This document shows, piece by piece, positions 8,492 through 16,938 of a stretch of DNA of 64,000 nt. Positions within the stretch are counted from its first letter, which is position 1. Each line of letters opens with the position of its first letter. Origin of the DNA: Bin55 sp965205965. Its GTDB lineage: Bacteria > Pseudomonadota > Gammaproteobacteria > Pseudomonadales > Azotimanducaceae. Below the pieces are notes generated by a model that did not search any database, was not told the DNA's origin, and was given only the letters and a program-made list of their open reading frames with translations. The DNA is taken from assembly GCA_965205965.1 (NCBI GenBank), contig CBDBHT010000008.1, forward strand, positions 496,001 through 560,000, given 5' to 3'. The translations under genes and the position numbers were made by a program.

Positions 8492-8820
8492 GCCCGGATG
8501 GCGAAATTGGTAGACGCAAGGGACTTAAAGCAATTTGAGCACGCGTGTCGGAAACGATCCATGTGAATGGAGTCAAATTCGAGGAACCCTCGATTAGTTT
8601 AATCGTGGCAACCCCGAGCTAAGCCCAGTGAGCGATGTACATTGTGGAAAGTGTAGAGACTTGATGGCTCCCGCCTAAGTTGAGCTATGCTGTAAATAAG
8701 GTGAAGAGAAAGTCCAGGCCACGAAACAAGCGAATGCGCTTGGCGCGACGAAAGTCGAAGTGGTAAGAAAATCCCTCGGAGTATTCCTCCATGCCGGTTC
8801 GAATCCGGCTCCGGGCACCA
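8492..8820 (+). tRNA. tRNA-Leu(UAA), interrupted by a group I intron
   Basis: The exons are 8492-8526 and 8768-8820. Spliced, they give an 88-nt class II tRNA with encoded CCA: acceptor GCCCGGA/TCCGGGC, T-arm GCCGG-TTCGAAT-CCGGC and anticodon arm AGGGA-CTTAAAA-TCCCT, anticodon UAA. The 241-nt insert falls between anticodon bases U34 and A35, the same place as the well-known tRNA-Leu(UAA) group I intron of cyanobacteria and plastids. Without splicing this tRNA could not read UUA/UUG codons. Confidence 0.93.
8527..8767 (+). ncRNA. Group I self-splicing intron in the tRNA-Leu(UAA) anticodon loop
   Basis: The conserved core elements are readable in order: P (AATTTGAGC, 8532-8540), Q (GCAACCCCGAGC, 8608-8619), R (GTGTAGAGACTTGATGG, 8651-8667) and S (GAAGAGAAAGTCC, about 8703-8715). 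R and S can form the P7 helix (GACTT with AAGTC). The 5' exon ends in U and the intron ends in G (GGTAAG at 8762-8767), as group I introns require. The short size, position and core point to the IC3 subgroup of bacterial tRNA introns. There is no ORF or homing endonuclease inside. Splicing should use guanosine and be autocatalytic (family knowledge, not shown here). Confidence 0.88.
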
Positions 8821-8844
8821 TATAAACTGCACGATTACGTTTAA

Positions 8845-10506
8845 TTACTGATCGTGCGAATCGTAGCCGTAGAGCTCCGCTGCCTTTTTTTCTGATATAA
8901 GATTTGCTCGCAGGTCAGCGCATATAGCTCCGGGTGAACGATCTTGTGGAGGGCCTATGCCACCTCCACCGGGTGTCCTCATAATTAGCGCATCACCAGC
9001 AGGCACCGTTTCCCGTCCCTTACCGCGCAATAATTGTCCACTCTTCAGTCGTACTACCCCAGATTGCCCATTCATCCCACCGTTACGACCTCTTGCCGGA
9101 TGACGAATCCGTTCAAACATCTTGGAAATTATGAATGGTGCACCTTCCGCGTGTTCAATCTCAATGACTTGGCCTAATCCACCTCGATATTTTCCAGCAC
9201 CCGCTGAATCCTTCGCATATTCTCTGCGCCATATAATAATAGGAGCCGTTACTTCATTAATCTCTGTCGGTGTGGTGCGAACACCAGAAGGGAATGCAGT
9301 CGTAGATAAACCGTCCTTTGCTCCGCGAGCACCAGTACCACCGTTGTATATTGGGTTAATTACGAAGTTCGACGGCGTGAAATTCCCAGTACTGACAGTT
9401 TCATTTCGAAGTACTGGATTCCAAATGCAAGATGCCCCTTCTGCGGGTACTGGATCAGCTAATACTTGAGACAAGCAACCGATTACCACGTCTGGAAGCA
9501 TCTGACCTAAGGCATGACGTGCTGAGACCGCACATGGAGGTTGGGCATTGAGAATGCAATTATCAGGGGCAGTTACGGCAATCGTCGCCAAAGATCCTGC
9601 ATTGTTGGGAATATCGTTTCCAATCAGGCAGCGTGCACCGAAAGACGCATATGCTTCCGTGTAGTTCAATGGAACATTAATGCCGTATGCAGAAATTGGA
9701 GAAGTGCCGTTAAAGTCTATATGCAGCGACTCTGCGCTAATCTTCAGTTGGCAGGAAATATGGATAGGGATGTCGTAGCCATCAACATCCATTGTGTATT
9801 TATACACACCGTCAGCAATCGGTCGGATTTCATTTTCCATCGCATGGCGCGAAATGGAAAGAATATACTGGGAGATCTCTTCAAGGGAAGGGAGATCAAA
9901 TTCATTCATCAGCACCAGCAAAGCACTTGCTCCGCGACTATTCGATGCTGTCAGTGAATACAAATCACCTTCGGCAACTACTGGGTCACGAACATTGGCA
10001 CGAATCAACTCGAGCAACGTTTCATTCCTACTTCCATGCTGAAATAGATAGCTGATCGGTACGTAAATACCTTCTTCAAAAACTTCACTTGCATCGGGAC
10101 CAAATCCGCGTCCGCCTACGTCAGCGATATGGCTCGTCGATGCAAAGAGAGCGATCGGTTTTGCATTGAGGAATACTGGTGAAACGACCGTGAAATCGTT
10201 GAGATGCCCCGTCATTAACCAAGGGTCGTTAGATAGAAGCACATCTCCGTCTTCCATTTCTTCAAGTGGGATTTTTTCAAGAAAATGCCGCACCGAACGT
10301 GCCATTGCATTGACGTGGCCTGGTGTGCCCGTGACCGCTTGAGCAAGCATGTCACCGGTTGTATCGAAGATCCCAGCAGATAAATCTCCGGCTTCGCGAA
10401 CAACGGTCGAAAACGCAGTACGCATCAACACCTGCGCCTGTTCTTCAATGATCGCTAGCAGTCGATTCCATATGACTTGTTTTTGAATAGTGTCTAGACG
10501 ATTCAA
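8845..10506 (-). CDS. hyuB: Hydantoinase B/oxoprolinase family protein
   Basis: This 553-residue protein is the HyuB subunit of ATP-dependent hydantoinase/5-oxoprolinase/acetone carboxylase-type enzymes, which open cyclic amides such as N-methylhydantoin or oxoproline. Family landmarks are GDVLLSNDPWLMTGHLND (residues about 84-101), a FASTSHIADVGGRGFGPDAS segment, and the C-terminal glycine-rich AGAGKYRGGLGQVIEIE. The start is TTG at 10506, with AGGTGA five bases upstream; it overlaps the hyuA stop as TTGA, so the two are translationally coupled. The last codons run close to a GCACGAT/ATCGTGC inverted repeat at 8829-8857. The actual substrate cannot be assigned from sequence. Confidence 0.88.
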   Translation of the reverse strand: MNRLDTIQKQVIWNRLLAIIEEQAQVLMRTAFSTVVREAGDLSAGIFDTTGDMLAQAVTGTPGHVNAMARSVRHFLEKIPLEEMEDGDVLLSNDPWLMTGHLNDFTVVSPVFLNAKPIALFASTSHIADVGGRGFGPDASEVFEEGIYVPISYLFQHGSRNETLLELIRANVRDPVVAEGDLYSLTASNSRGASALLVLMNEFDLPSLEEISQYILSISRHAMENEIRPIADGVYKYTMDVDGYDIPIHISCQLKISAESLHIDFNGTSPISAYGINVPLNYTEAYASFGARCLIGNDIPNNAGSLATIAVTAPDNCILNAQPPCAVSARHALGQMLPDVVIGCLSQVLADPVPAEGASCIWNPVLRNETVSTGNFTPSNFVINPIYNGGTGARGAKDGLSTTAFPSGVRTTPTEINEVTAPIIIWRREYAKDSAGAGKYRGGLGQVIEIEHAEGAPFIISKMFERIRHPARGRNGGMNGQSGVVRLKSGQLLRGKGRETVPAGDALIMRTPGGGGIGPPQDRSPGAICADLRANLISEKKAAELYGYDSHDQ

Positions 10507-12560
10507 GAATCACCTCTTTCTAGGACTAAATCACCGTTCCCATTGGCAAATGCATAGAAATTTCTCGGTACAACAGTCGTGGTCTGATCTTCAACAATCA
10601 ACGCAGGTCCGTTCACGCGTACCCATTTCCCAATCCGAGACCGTTCGATTCTTGCAGCACTTACATACTTGTCTTCGTCGAAAAGTTGCACTTTTGGAGC
10701 ATCCATATCCAAATTTGTTAGTGGGAAATTATTCCTTCTTCGTTCTTCATCTGTTACCTTCGTACTCACCGTCAACGTCCAACTTAATACTTCGACATCA
10801 GAATCAGGAATCAACCTCCCATAGAGCATCCGGTATGAACTGTTAAACGAATCCATCAAGGCGCGAAAGTCATAATTTTCTGAATCAAAAGATACGGATA
10901 TTTCGTATCCCTGCCCCACGTAGCGCATATATGCCGATGTTGATTCCACTAGCGGATTTCCGCGGGCAGCAGGAATAACCACACTTTGAGCCTCCTGCCG
11001 CATGTCTGATATAATTTCTTGCACCAATGACGACTTGAAAGAAGACATTCGCAAATATCGGCTTCGAACTACCTCGTACGATATTGGCGCAAGCAGGAAC
11101 CCTATTGCGGACCCAACCCCAGCACCAAACGGAATAATGATTCGTTCCAGATTCAGCTTCCGCATAACTCGCGCAGCATGTAGAGGAGCAGCACCCCCGT
11201 ATGCAATTAAGGTCCTCCGTGATAGGTCCAATCCACTTTCAGCAGCGTGACTTCGAGCAGCTGAGGACATATTCTCATCAACGATTTCTGATATTCCGAA
11301 AGCAGCTTGGGGCACCGAAAGTTCCAGTGGGTTGGCGACGGATTGCGTCACAGCACTAACGGCTGCTTCGGTATCGAGCCGTATTTGTCCGCCAGCAAAA
11401 TAATGAGGATCTAGTCGCCCTAGAACGATATCGGCATCCGTAACCGTCGCCTTGGTCCCACCGCGAGAATACCCAGCCGGACCTGGGTCCGATCCTGCAC
11501 TTTCTGGACCGATCTGTATCCTCTTTAAATTGTCAACCAGTGCCATCGACCCACCCCCCGCACCTATTTCAACCATTTCAATCACGGGAATTCGAATAGG
11601 TAGCCCGCTACCTTTCTTGAACCGATAGCGTCGATCAACTTCGAATGATCGCGAATAACGAGGTTCGCCATCATCAATCAAACATATTTTGGCCGTAGTC
11701 CCTCCCATATCAAAAGAAAGAACACGGTCGTATTGAAGCTTCCGCGCCAAATACGCCGCTAACATTGCTCCACCCACTGGACCAGATTCGACCAAACGAA
11801 TAGGAAATTCCGCGGCAGTTTCCAATGTCGTTAAACCTCCGCCCGACGTCATCAAAAGAAAAGGGCAGCTACAGCCGGCTTCTCTGAGTAATCGATTCAA
11901 TCTGCTGAGGTAACGTTTCATCATCGGAAGCACATACGCGTTAGCGCACGTAGTCGAAAGACGTTCGTATTCACGAATCTCCGGACAAACTGCGGAGGAA
12001 AGACTCACGGAAACATCGGGTAAACGTCTTTGCAGCAACTCATTAACATGCAACTCATGTGAAGCGTTAGCGTATGCATGAAGAAATCCCACCGCTACAC
12101 TCTCTACAGACTCGTGTTCAATAATGTCAATCGCAGCATTCAAGGACCCAATGTCCAATTCGAGCAAGACGTCCCCTCGAGAGTTCATGCGTTCTCGAAC
12201 CGGCAGTCGTAAATGCCTTGGAATCAACGGCTCCGGATTATCTATATTCACATCATATTGTTCGAAGCGATTTTCAAACCCCATTGCAAGTATGTCGCGA
12301 TGTCCTGCAGTCGTAATCAGTGCGCTCTTTGCACCGTTACGTTCGATGATTGCGTTCGTCGCCAATGTAGTGCCATGAATAATGATCTCCAAATCCTCTG
12401 AGCTCATATCCGCTTTCTGCATGACTTCGTTCAAACCAGACATAACGGCCACCGTTGGGTCCATGTGGGTCGTCAGCTGTTTGGTTGTGTAATGATGTCT
12501 CTCGTGTTCAACCACGACATCCGTAAACGTCCCGCCGATGTCAATTGCTAGTCGCGCCAT
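10503..12560 (-). CDS. hyuA: Hydantoinase A/oxoprolinase family protein
   Basis: This 685-residue partner of HyuB has the ASKHA-fold ATPase motifs: DIGGTFTDVVVE at residues 7-18, HGTTLATNAIIERNGAKSAL at about 63-82, SFDMGGTTAKICLID at about 281-295, and GAGGGSMALVD followed by GPESAGSDPGPAGY. Length is normal for bacterial HyuA. It is first in a two-gene minus-strand operon with hyuB. The upstream gap to prs is 411 bp and divergent, so both promoters should lie there. It may be an N-methylhydantoinase, 5-oxoprolinase-like enzyme or related amidase; context does not settle this. Confidence 0.88.
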   Translation of the reverse strand: MARLAIDIGGTFTDVVVEHERHHYTTKQLTTHMDPTVAVMSGLNEVMQKADMSSEDLEIIIHGTTLATNAIIERNGAKSALITTAGHRDILAMGFENRFEQYDVNIDNPEPLIPRHLRLPVRERMNSRGDVLLELDIGSLNAAIDIIEHESVESVAVGFLHAYANASHELHVNELLQRRLPDVSVSLSSAVCPEIREYERLSTTCANAYVLPMMKRYLSRLNRLLREAGCSCPFLLMTSGGGLTTLETAAEFPIRLVESGPVGGAMLAAYLARKLQYDRVLSFDMGGTTAKICLIDDGEPRYSRSFEVDRRYRFKKGSGLPIRIPVIEMVEIGAGGGSMALVDNLKRIQIGPESAGSDPGPAGYSRGGTKATVTDADIVLGRLDPHYFAGGQIRLDTEAAVSAVTQSVANPLELSVPQAAFGISEIVDENMSSAARSHAAESGLDLSRRTLIAYGGAAPLHAARVMRKLNLERIIIPFGAGVGSAIGFLLAPISYEVVRSRYLRMSSFKSSLVQEIISDMRQEAQSVVIPAARGNPLVESTSAYMRYVGQGYEISVSFDSENYDFRALMDSFNSSYRMLYGRLIPDSDVEVLSWTLTVSTKVTDEERRRNNFPLTNLDMDAPKVQLFDEDKYVSAARIERSRIGKWVRVNGPALIVEDQTTTVVPRNFYAFANGNGDLVLERGDS

Positions 12561-12971
12561 AGTTATGCTTGTTTAAAGTGAAGATGGTTCAAAATAGAAT
12601 GGTAGTGCAACCCGTAAGCTGAATTGACTCCCATGCCGTTATCAGAATAGATGGAATCTGCATCAAAAATATTCCCAAATGTTTAATGAAGATATCTACG
12701 GCACAATATGCATGTTCTTTAAATATCAGAGAACCAAGTCAGCTTAGACTTAGTTATGGGTGCAAACGATAGCAACATGACGTCTAAAACATAGATATCA
12801 TTTGCCGGAAGAATAGAATTTAATTGCGATAACATCTTTGTTCTTTGCCGCGATAGCGTACACATCAATCTTGGAAAGCTACATTGACTCCGACTCCACG
12901 GACGGTTTGTACCTTGTATTTAAACTATCAAATTTCATATTGTTCAACAGTCGTCTGGCAGGCCTTTCTTT
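12561..12971. other. Divergent intergenic region hyuA/prs
   Basis: There is no gene or RNA that I can support. AT-rich stretches suit promoters for both directions, but no convincing paired -35/-10 was identified by eye. Confidence 0.4.
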
Positions 12972-13916
12972 ATGACCAACAAAATTAGGCTCATCAGCGG
13001 TACATCTCATACGACATTTACGAAACTGATCGGTGAGCATTTAGGTGAAGCACTTACCGAAACGGAAATCATCCGCTTCGGAAATGAAAACATCTTATTT
13101 CAATGTAAGGAAAACGTACGGGAGTCGGATGTATTTGTAGTTCAGACTTCCTGCTCACCAGTTTCGGATTACATTGTCGAACTCCTCATCATCATTGATG
13201 CACTGAAACATGCGTCCGCACGAAGAATCACCGCCGTTCTCCCTTACTTCCCGTATGCCCGATCGGATAAAAAAGATCGCCCAAGAATATCGATCACGGC
13301 ACGATTGATGGCCGATCTCCTAGAAAGCGCAGGTGCTAATAGAGTCCTTACAATGAATCTGCACTCACCACAAGTGGGAGGTTTCTTTCGTATCTCCGTT
13401 GATCAACTCACTGCAACGCCGATTGTTTGCGAGCACCTGAGAAATACGACAAGCCTTTCGAACACGGTACTTGTTGCAAGTGACGTGGGCGAGGCAAAAG
13501 ATCTTGGCGACTATGCAACCCGACTCGGACTGTCTATCGCCGTTGTCGACAAACGCCGCGTCGACGACTCAGAACAACCCAAAGCCGTGGGACTGATCGG
13601 TGACGTTTCTGGCAAGAACGCATTAATCATTGACGATGAAATAGCAAGTGGTGGGACCATGATGGAAGCAGCTAGATTTCTTCTCGAGAACGGAGCAAAC
13701 CGCATTGAAGCGGCAGTCGTGCACCCAGTACTATCAGGAAGAGCGCATACGCGTCTCGACAAATCGCCTATTGAGCGGCTTGTCGTAACGGATACTATCC
13801 CACTCGGCGATGGAGAAATTAGCGACAAAATTGAAGTTGTATCCGTAGCTAAACTTTTCGCAGACGCGATTAAATCAATCCATTCTGGTGCCAGCGTTTC
13901 CGCTCTTTTTACGTAA
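12972..13916 (+). CDS. prs: Ribose-phosphate pyrophosphokinase (PRPP synthetase)
   Basis: It makes PRPP from ribose 5-phosphate and ATP for nucleotide, histidine and NAD synthesis. The 314-residue product is of family length. Visible motifs: ENVRESDVFVVQTSCSP, the flexible-loop region PYFPYARSDKKDRPR with conserved YAR-D, MNLHSPQVGGFF (Mg-ATP-binding H), and the PRPP loop ALIIDDEIASGGTMMEAA. The PRPP loop is DDEIASGG, unlike the DDMIDTAGT-type loop of the canonical E. coli enzyme, and EIIRFGNENILFQ also deviates. It may therefore be a divergent second type of Prs; whether a canonical copy exists elsewhere is unknown. GCAGG lies about 10 bases before the start. Confidence 0.88.
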   Translation: MTNKIRLISGTSHTTFTKLIGEHLGEALTETEIIRFGNENILFQCKENVRESDVFVVQTSCSPVSDYIVELLIIIDALKHASARRITAVLPYFPYARSDKKDRPRISITARLMADLLESAGANRVLTMNLHSPQVGGFFRISVDQLTATPIVCEHLRNTTSLSNTVLVASDVGEAKDLGDYATRLGLSIAVVDKRRVDDSEQPKAVGLIGDVSGKNALIIDDEIASGGTMMEAARFLLENGANRIEAAVVHPVLSGRAHTRLDKSPIERLVVTDTIPLGDGEISDKIEVVSVAKLFADAIKSIHSGASVSALFT

Positions 13917-14089
13917 AATAGACTTGGTGCAAGTCTTCTCCACTTCTCAAATGTTTTTCACTTCCTGCATTAGCTAAAATTCTGCCCTGAAATGATTCAA
14001 AGTGGGGAATATGCCACTTCTTGAGAATGATGTTTTGCAACTGTTTGCTCTAAGTGATTAAATCGCACACGATTTAAACCGAGGCTTGA

Positions 14090-14308
14090 ATGGCTAAATT
14101 AGACCCCATACCCGAAGATGGTACCGTCATCGAGAAATTGCGTAACGGAGTGTTCCGTGTGAAGACCGATAACGGACTAGTTGTTACTGCTCACATCTCA
14201 GGAAAAATGCGGAAGTACAACATCCGAATACTCACGGGCGACCGCGTGAAAATTGAACTTTCACCATACGACGTTACCAAAGGACGGATAATTTTCCGCG
14301 AACGCTAA
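14090..14308 (+). CDS. infA: Translation initiation factor IF-1
   Basis: The 72-residue single S1/OB-fold protein is the standard IF-1 length. It binds the 30S A site during initiation. Typical segments: GTVIEKLRNGVFRV, TAHISGKMRKYNIRILTGD and the C-terminal RIIFRER. GAGG precedes the ATG. It is convergent with clpA, and their stop codons overlap by 4 bp, the usual gammaproteobacterial neighbourhood. Confidence 0.95.
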   Translation: MAKLDPIPEDGTVIEKLRNGVFRVKTDNGLVVTAHISGKMRKYNIRILTGDRVKIELSPYDVTKGRIIFRER

Positions 14309-16590
14309 TCTCCCACTTCGGCAATATCCACAGTTTCGTGTTTCTTCAAACGCGGCTTAATAAGAAATTTAAGTTCATCTTCTTCTTCCGTGATCTTAAC
14401 CGTACCACCATTGTCGGCAAGATCTCCAAAAAGAATGTGCTCAGCTAAGTCCCGTTTGATCTTTTCTTGAATCAATCGCTGCATGGGACGGGCACCCATC
14501 TTTTCATCGTAGCCATGTGTCGCCAGCCACTCCCGAACCGAGTCATCAATGATTAACTCGACTTTCTTGCGGTCCAGTTGCACCTGCATCTCGGTGAGGA
14601 ATTTATCAACAACTGTTTTAATAATTCCTATCGATAATGAGTTGAACTGAATGATCGCATCAAGACGGTTCCTAAATTCCGGTGAGAATATCTTCTTCAA
14701 CACCTCCATTCCGTCGCTAAGATGGTCTTGTTGCGTAAATCCAATAGACGCACGACTCATTTCCTGAGCACCCGCGTTCGTAGTCATAATTAATACAACA
14801 TTTCGAAAATCCGTTTCCCGACCATTGTTATCAGTCAGCGTACCGTGGTCCATTACCTGAAGAAGCAAATTAAACACATCTGGATGCGCCTTTTCTACTT
14901 CATCCAATAGCACAACACTATGCGGGTGTTTAACAACCGCTTCGGTTAATTGTCCCCCTTGGTCGTAACCAACGTATCCAGGAGGTGCTCCAATTAACCG
15001 AGACGCCGTATGCCGTTCCATGTACTCTGACATGTCGTAACGAAGCAGCTCTACCCCCATGATGAGTGCCAACTGTCGACAAACTTCAGTCTTGCCCACG
15101 CCAGTAGGACCCGCAAATAGGAACGAGCCGATCGGCTTCTTTTCAGATTGGAGGCCAGCCCGCGACAACCGGATCGAAGATACTAGTGTATCTATTGCTT
15201 CGTCCTGACCGAATACCGTCATCTTGAGTTTTGTGTCTAAGTCTTGAAGTGCAGTGCGGTCCGTCGTCGTGACTTGGTTTGATGGGATACGGGCAATTTT
15301 TGCAACGACGAATTCAATATCTGGCGCGCCGACCGTTTTCCTGCGACGACTACTCGAAACAAGCTGTTGAGCCGCCCCGGCTTCGTCAATGACATCAATT
15401 GCTTTGTCGGGCATGAAACGGTCGGGAATATATCTTTGAGCTAATTCGGCGGCCGCGCGCAAGGCCTTATCCGTATATCGAAGTTGGTGGTGCTCTTCAA
15501 ACCTGATTTTGAGCCCCTTGAGAATCTTGTAAGTGTCTTCAACGCTTGGTTCGATGATATCAATCTTTTGAAAACGTCGTGATAACGCCCGGTCCTTTTC
15601 AAAGATCCCCCGGTACTCGGAGTACGTGGTGGATCCCATGCATCGAATGTCACCTGATGCAAGCAATGGTTTGAGCATGTTCGATACGTCCATTACGCCC
15701 CCCGCTGCCGATCCCGCCCCAATGATCATGTGGATTTCATCAATGAAAAGTATTGCTTCTTCGTATTTTTTTAATTCGTTTAAAAGACGTTTAAATCGTT
15801 TTTCAAAATCACCTCGATACTTCGTTCCAGCTAGCAATGCGCCAAGATCTAACGTAAATACAGTGCTTTCGCAAACAACCTCTGGTGCCTGATTGTCAAT
15901 AATCCGCTTTGCCAATCCCTCAGCAATTGCAGTCTTGCCAACACCTGCCTCACCAACGAGCAACGGATTATTCTTACGCCGTCTACAGAGGACTTGAATG
16001 ACTCGTTCAAGCTCATCATCACGCCCGATAAGTGGGTCAATCTTTCCAGCTTTCGCCAACTCATTAAGGTTACTGGCGAACATGCTGAGGGTCCCCTCCT
16101 TCTCCCCTTCGCCTTTTTGTATCTCTTCCGTATCTTCGGTTTCTCTCTCAGCGTCTAATTTGGAGACGCCGTGCGAGATGTAATTCACTACATCAAGCCG
16201 TTCGATATTCTGTTTCTGAAGAAAGTAGTTTGCTTGCGACTCACGTTCCGCGAAAATTGCAACAAGAACATCCTGCGCCCTCACTTCATTTTTCTGACTG
16301 GATTGAGCATGAAAAAGGGCACGCTGCAGTATCCGCTTAAACCCCACTGATCCTTCCGCATTTTCATCTTCGTCGATTGAAGGCAACATAGGAGTCGACT
16401 CGTTAATAAAGTTGACCAAATCTGAACGAAGCTGATCAAAGTTCGCTCCGACATTTTTCAGAACGTTGGATGTTTCTTTGTTATCAAGTAGTGCAAGTAG
16501 CATATGCTCAATCGTAACCAGTTCGTGCCGTGCAACACGAGCAGTTTTGAAAGCATCGTTAATTGAGAATTGAAGGTCTCGACTAAACAT
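14305..16590 (-). CDS. clpA: ATP-dependent Clp protease ATP-binding subunit ClpA
   Basis: This 761-residue AAA+ unfoldase feeds substrates to ClpP; E. coli ClpA is 758. Domains: Clp N-domain (1-140), AAA-1 with Walker A GEAGVGKTA (about 215) and Walker B AILFIDEIH, AAA-2 with Walker A GPTGVGKTE (about 490), sensor segment RNVVLIMTTNAG and the C-terminal D2-small domain MGARPMQRLIQEKIKR. The N-terminus (MFSRDLQFSINDAFKTARVA) matches family starts. It is normally directly downstream of clpS, but here an IS3 remnant of about 1.5 kb separates them, so clpA probably needs its own promoter in 16591-16830. Confidence 0.95.
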   Translation of the reverse strand: MFSRDLQFSINDAFKTARVARHELVTIEHMLLALLDNKETSNVLKNVGANFDQLRSDLVNFINESTPMLPSIDEDENAEGSVGFKRILQRALFHAQSSQKNEVRAQDVLVAIFAERESQANYFLQKQNIERLDVVNYISHGVSKLDAERETEDTEEIQKGEGEKEGTLSMFASNLNELAKAGKIDPLIGRDDELERVIQVLCRRRKNNPLLVGEAGVGKTAIAEGLAKRIIDNQAPEVVCESTVFTLDLGALLAGTKYRGDFEKRFKRLLNELKKYEEAILFIDEIHMIIGAGSAAGGVMDVSNMLKPLLASGDIRCMGSTTYSEYRGIFEKDRALSRRFQKIDIIEPSVEDTYKILKGLKIRFEEHHQLRYTDKALRAAAELAQRYIPDRFMPDKAIDVIDEAGAAQQLVSSSRRRKTVGAPDIEFVVAKIARIPSNQVTTTDRTALQDLDTKLKMTVFGQDEAIDTLVSSIRLSRAGLQSEKKPIGSFLFAGPTGVGKTEVCRQLALIMGVELLRYDMSEYMERHTASRLIGAPPGYVGYDQGGQLTEAVVKHPHSVVLLDEVEKAHPDVFNLLLQVMDHGTLTDNNGRETDFRNVVLIMTTNAGAQEMSRASIGFTQQDHLSDGMEVLKKIFSPEFRNRLDAIIQFNSLSIGIIKTVVDKFLTEMQVQLDRKKVELIIDDSVREWLATHGYDEKMGARPMQRLIQEKIKRDLAEHILFGDLADNGGTVKITEEEDELKFLIKPRLKKHETVDIAEVGD

Positions 16591-16938
16591 AAATTCAACC
16601 CATCATTTCAGTCATAGACCCATAGGCTGGAGTACATGTTCAAGTTCATTCTATATAAGTAAACTAACTATACCAGAAAACACAATGCCCCGCTCTTATA
16701 GAGACAGGATAAACTGGTATTTTGCGTTCACAAAAACTACCGTATGTCAAATGCATGATCAAACATTATTTGAAACTTGCATTAATATATTTTTAAGACA
16801 TGAAGTTACGCTATAAGTTGTTGAACTGAGGTGGTACGGTTTGGTGAGACAAATAATCGGTGTGTTTAAGTAACTCTCCAGTCCCATTCACTACCCCATG
16901 GGGCAGTGAAGATTTTTGGTTTTTGCAATGTTTCAATG

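Noticed and set aside
8492..8820. Cyanobacterial origin of the whole window, suggested by the tRNA-Leu intron
   Set aside because: Gene content and order (infA-clpA-clpS-cspD-icd, mnmA-purB, prpBCD) are gammaproteobacterial; the intron alone does not define the host.
8599..8832. 77-codon minus-strand ORF (QFIWCPEPDSNRHGGILRGI)
   Set aside because: It is antisense to the tRNA-Leu exon and intron. The CPEPDSNRHG-type peptide is a common spurious translation of tRNA 3' ends.
8829..8857. Inverted repeat GCACGAT/ATCGTGC as a terminator
   Set aside because: The stem is only 7 bp with a long loop and no T-run on either side, so a terminator is not supported.
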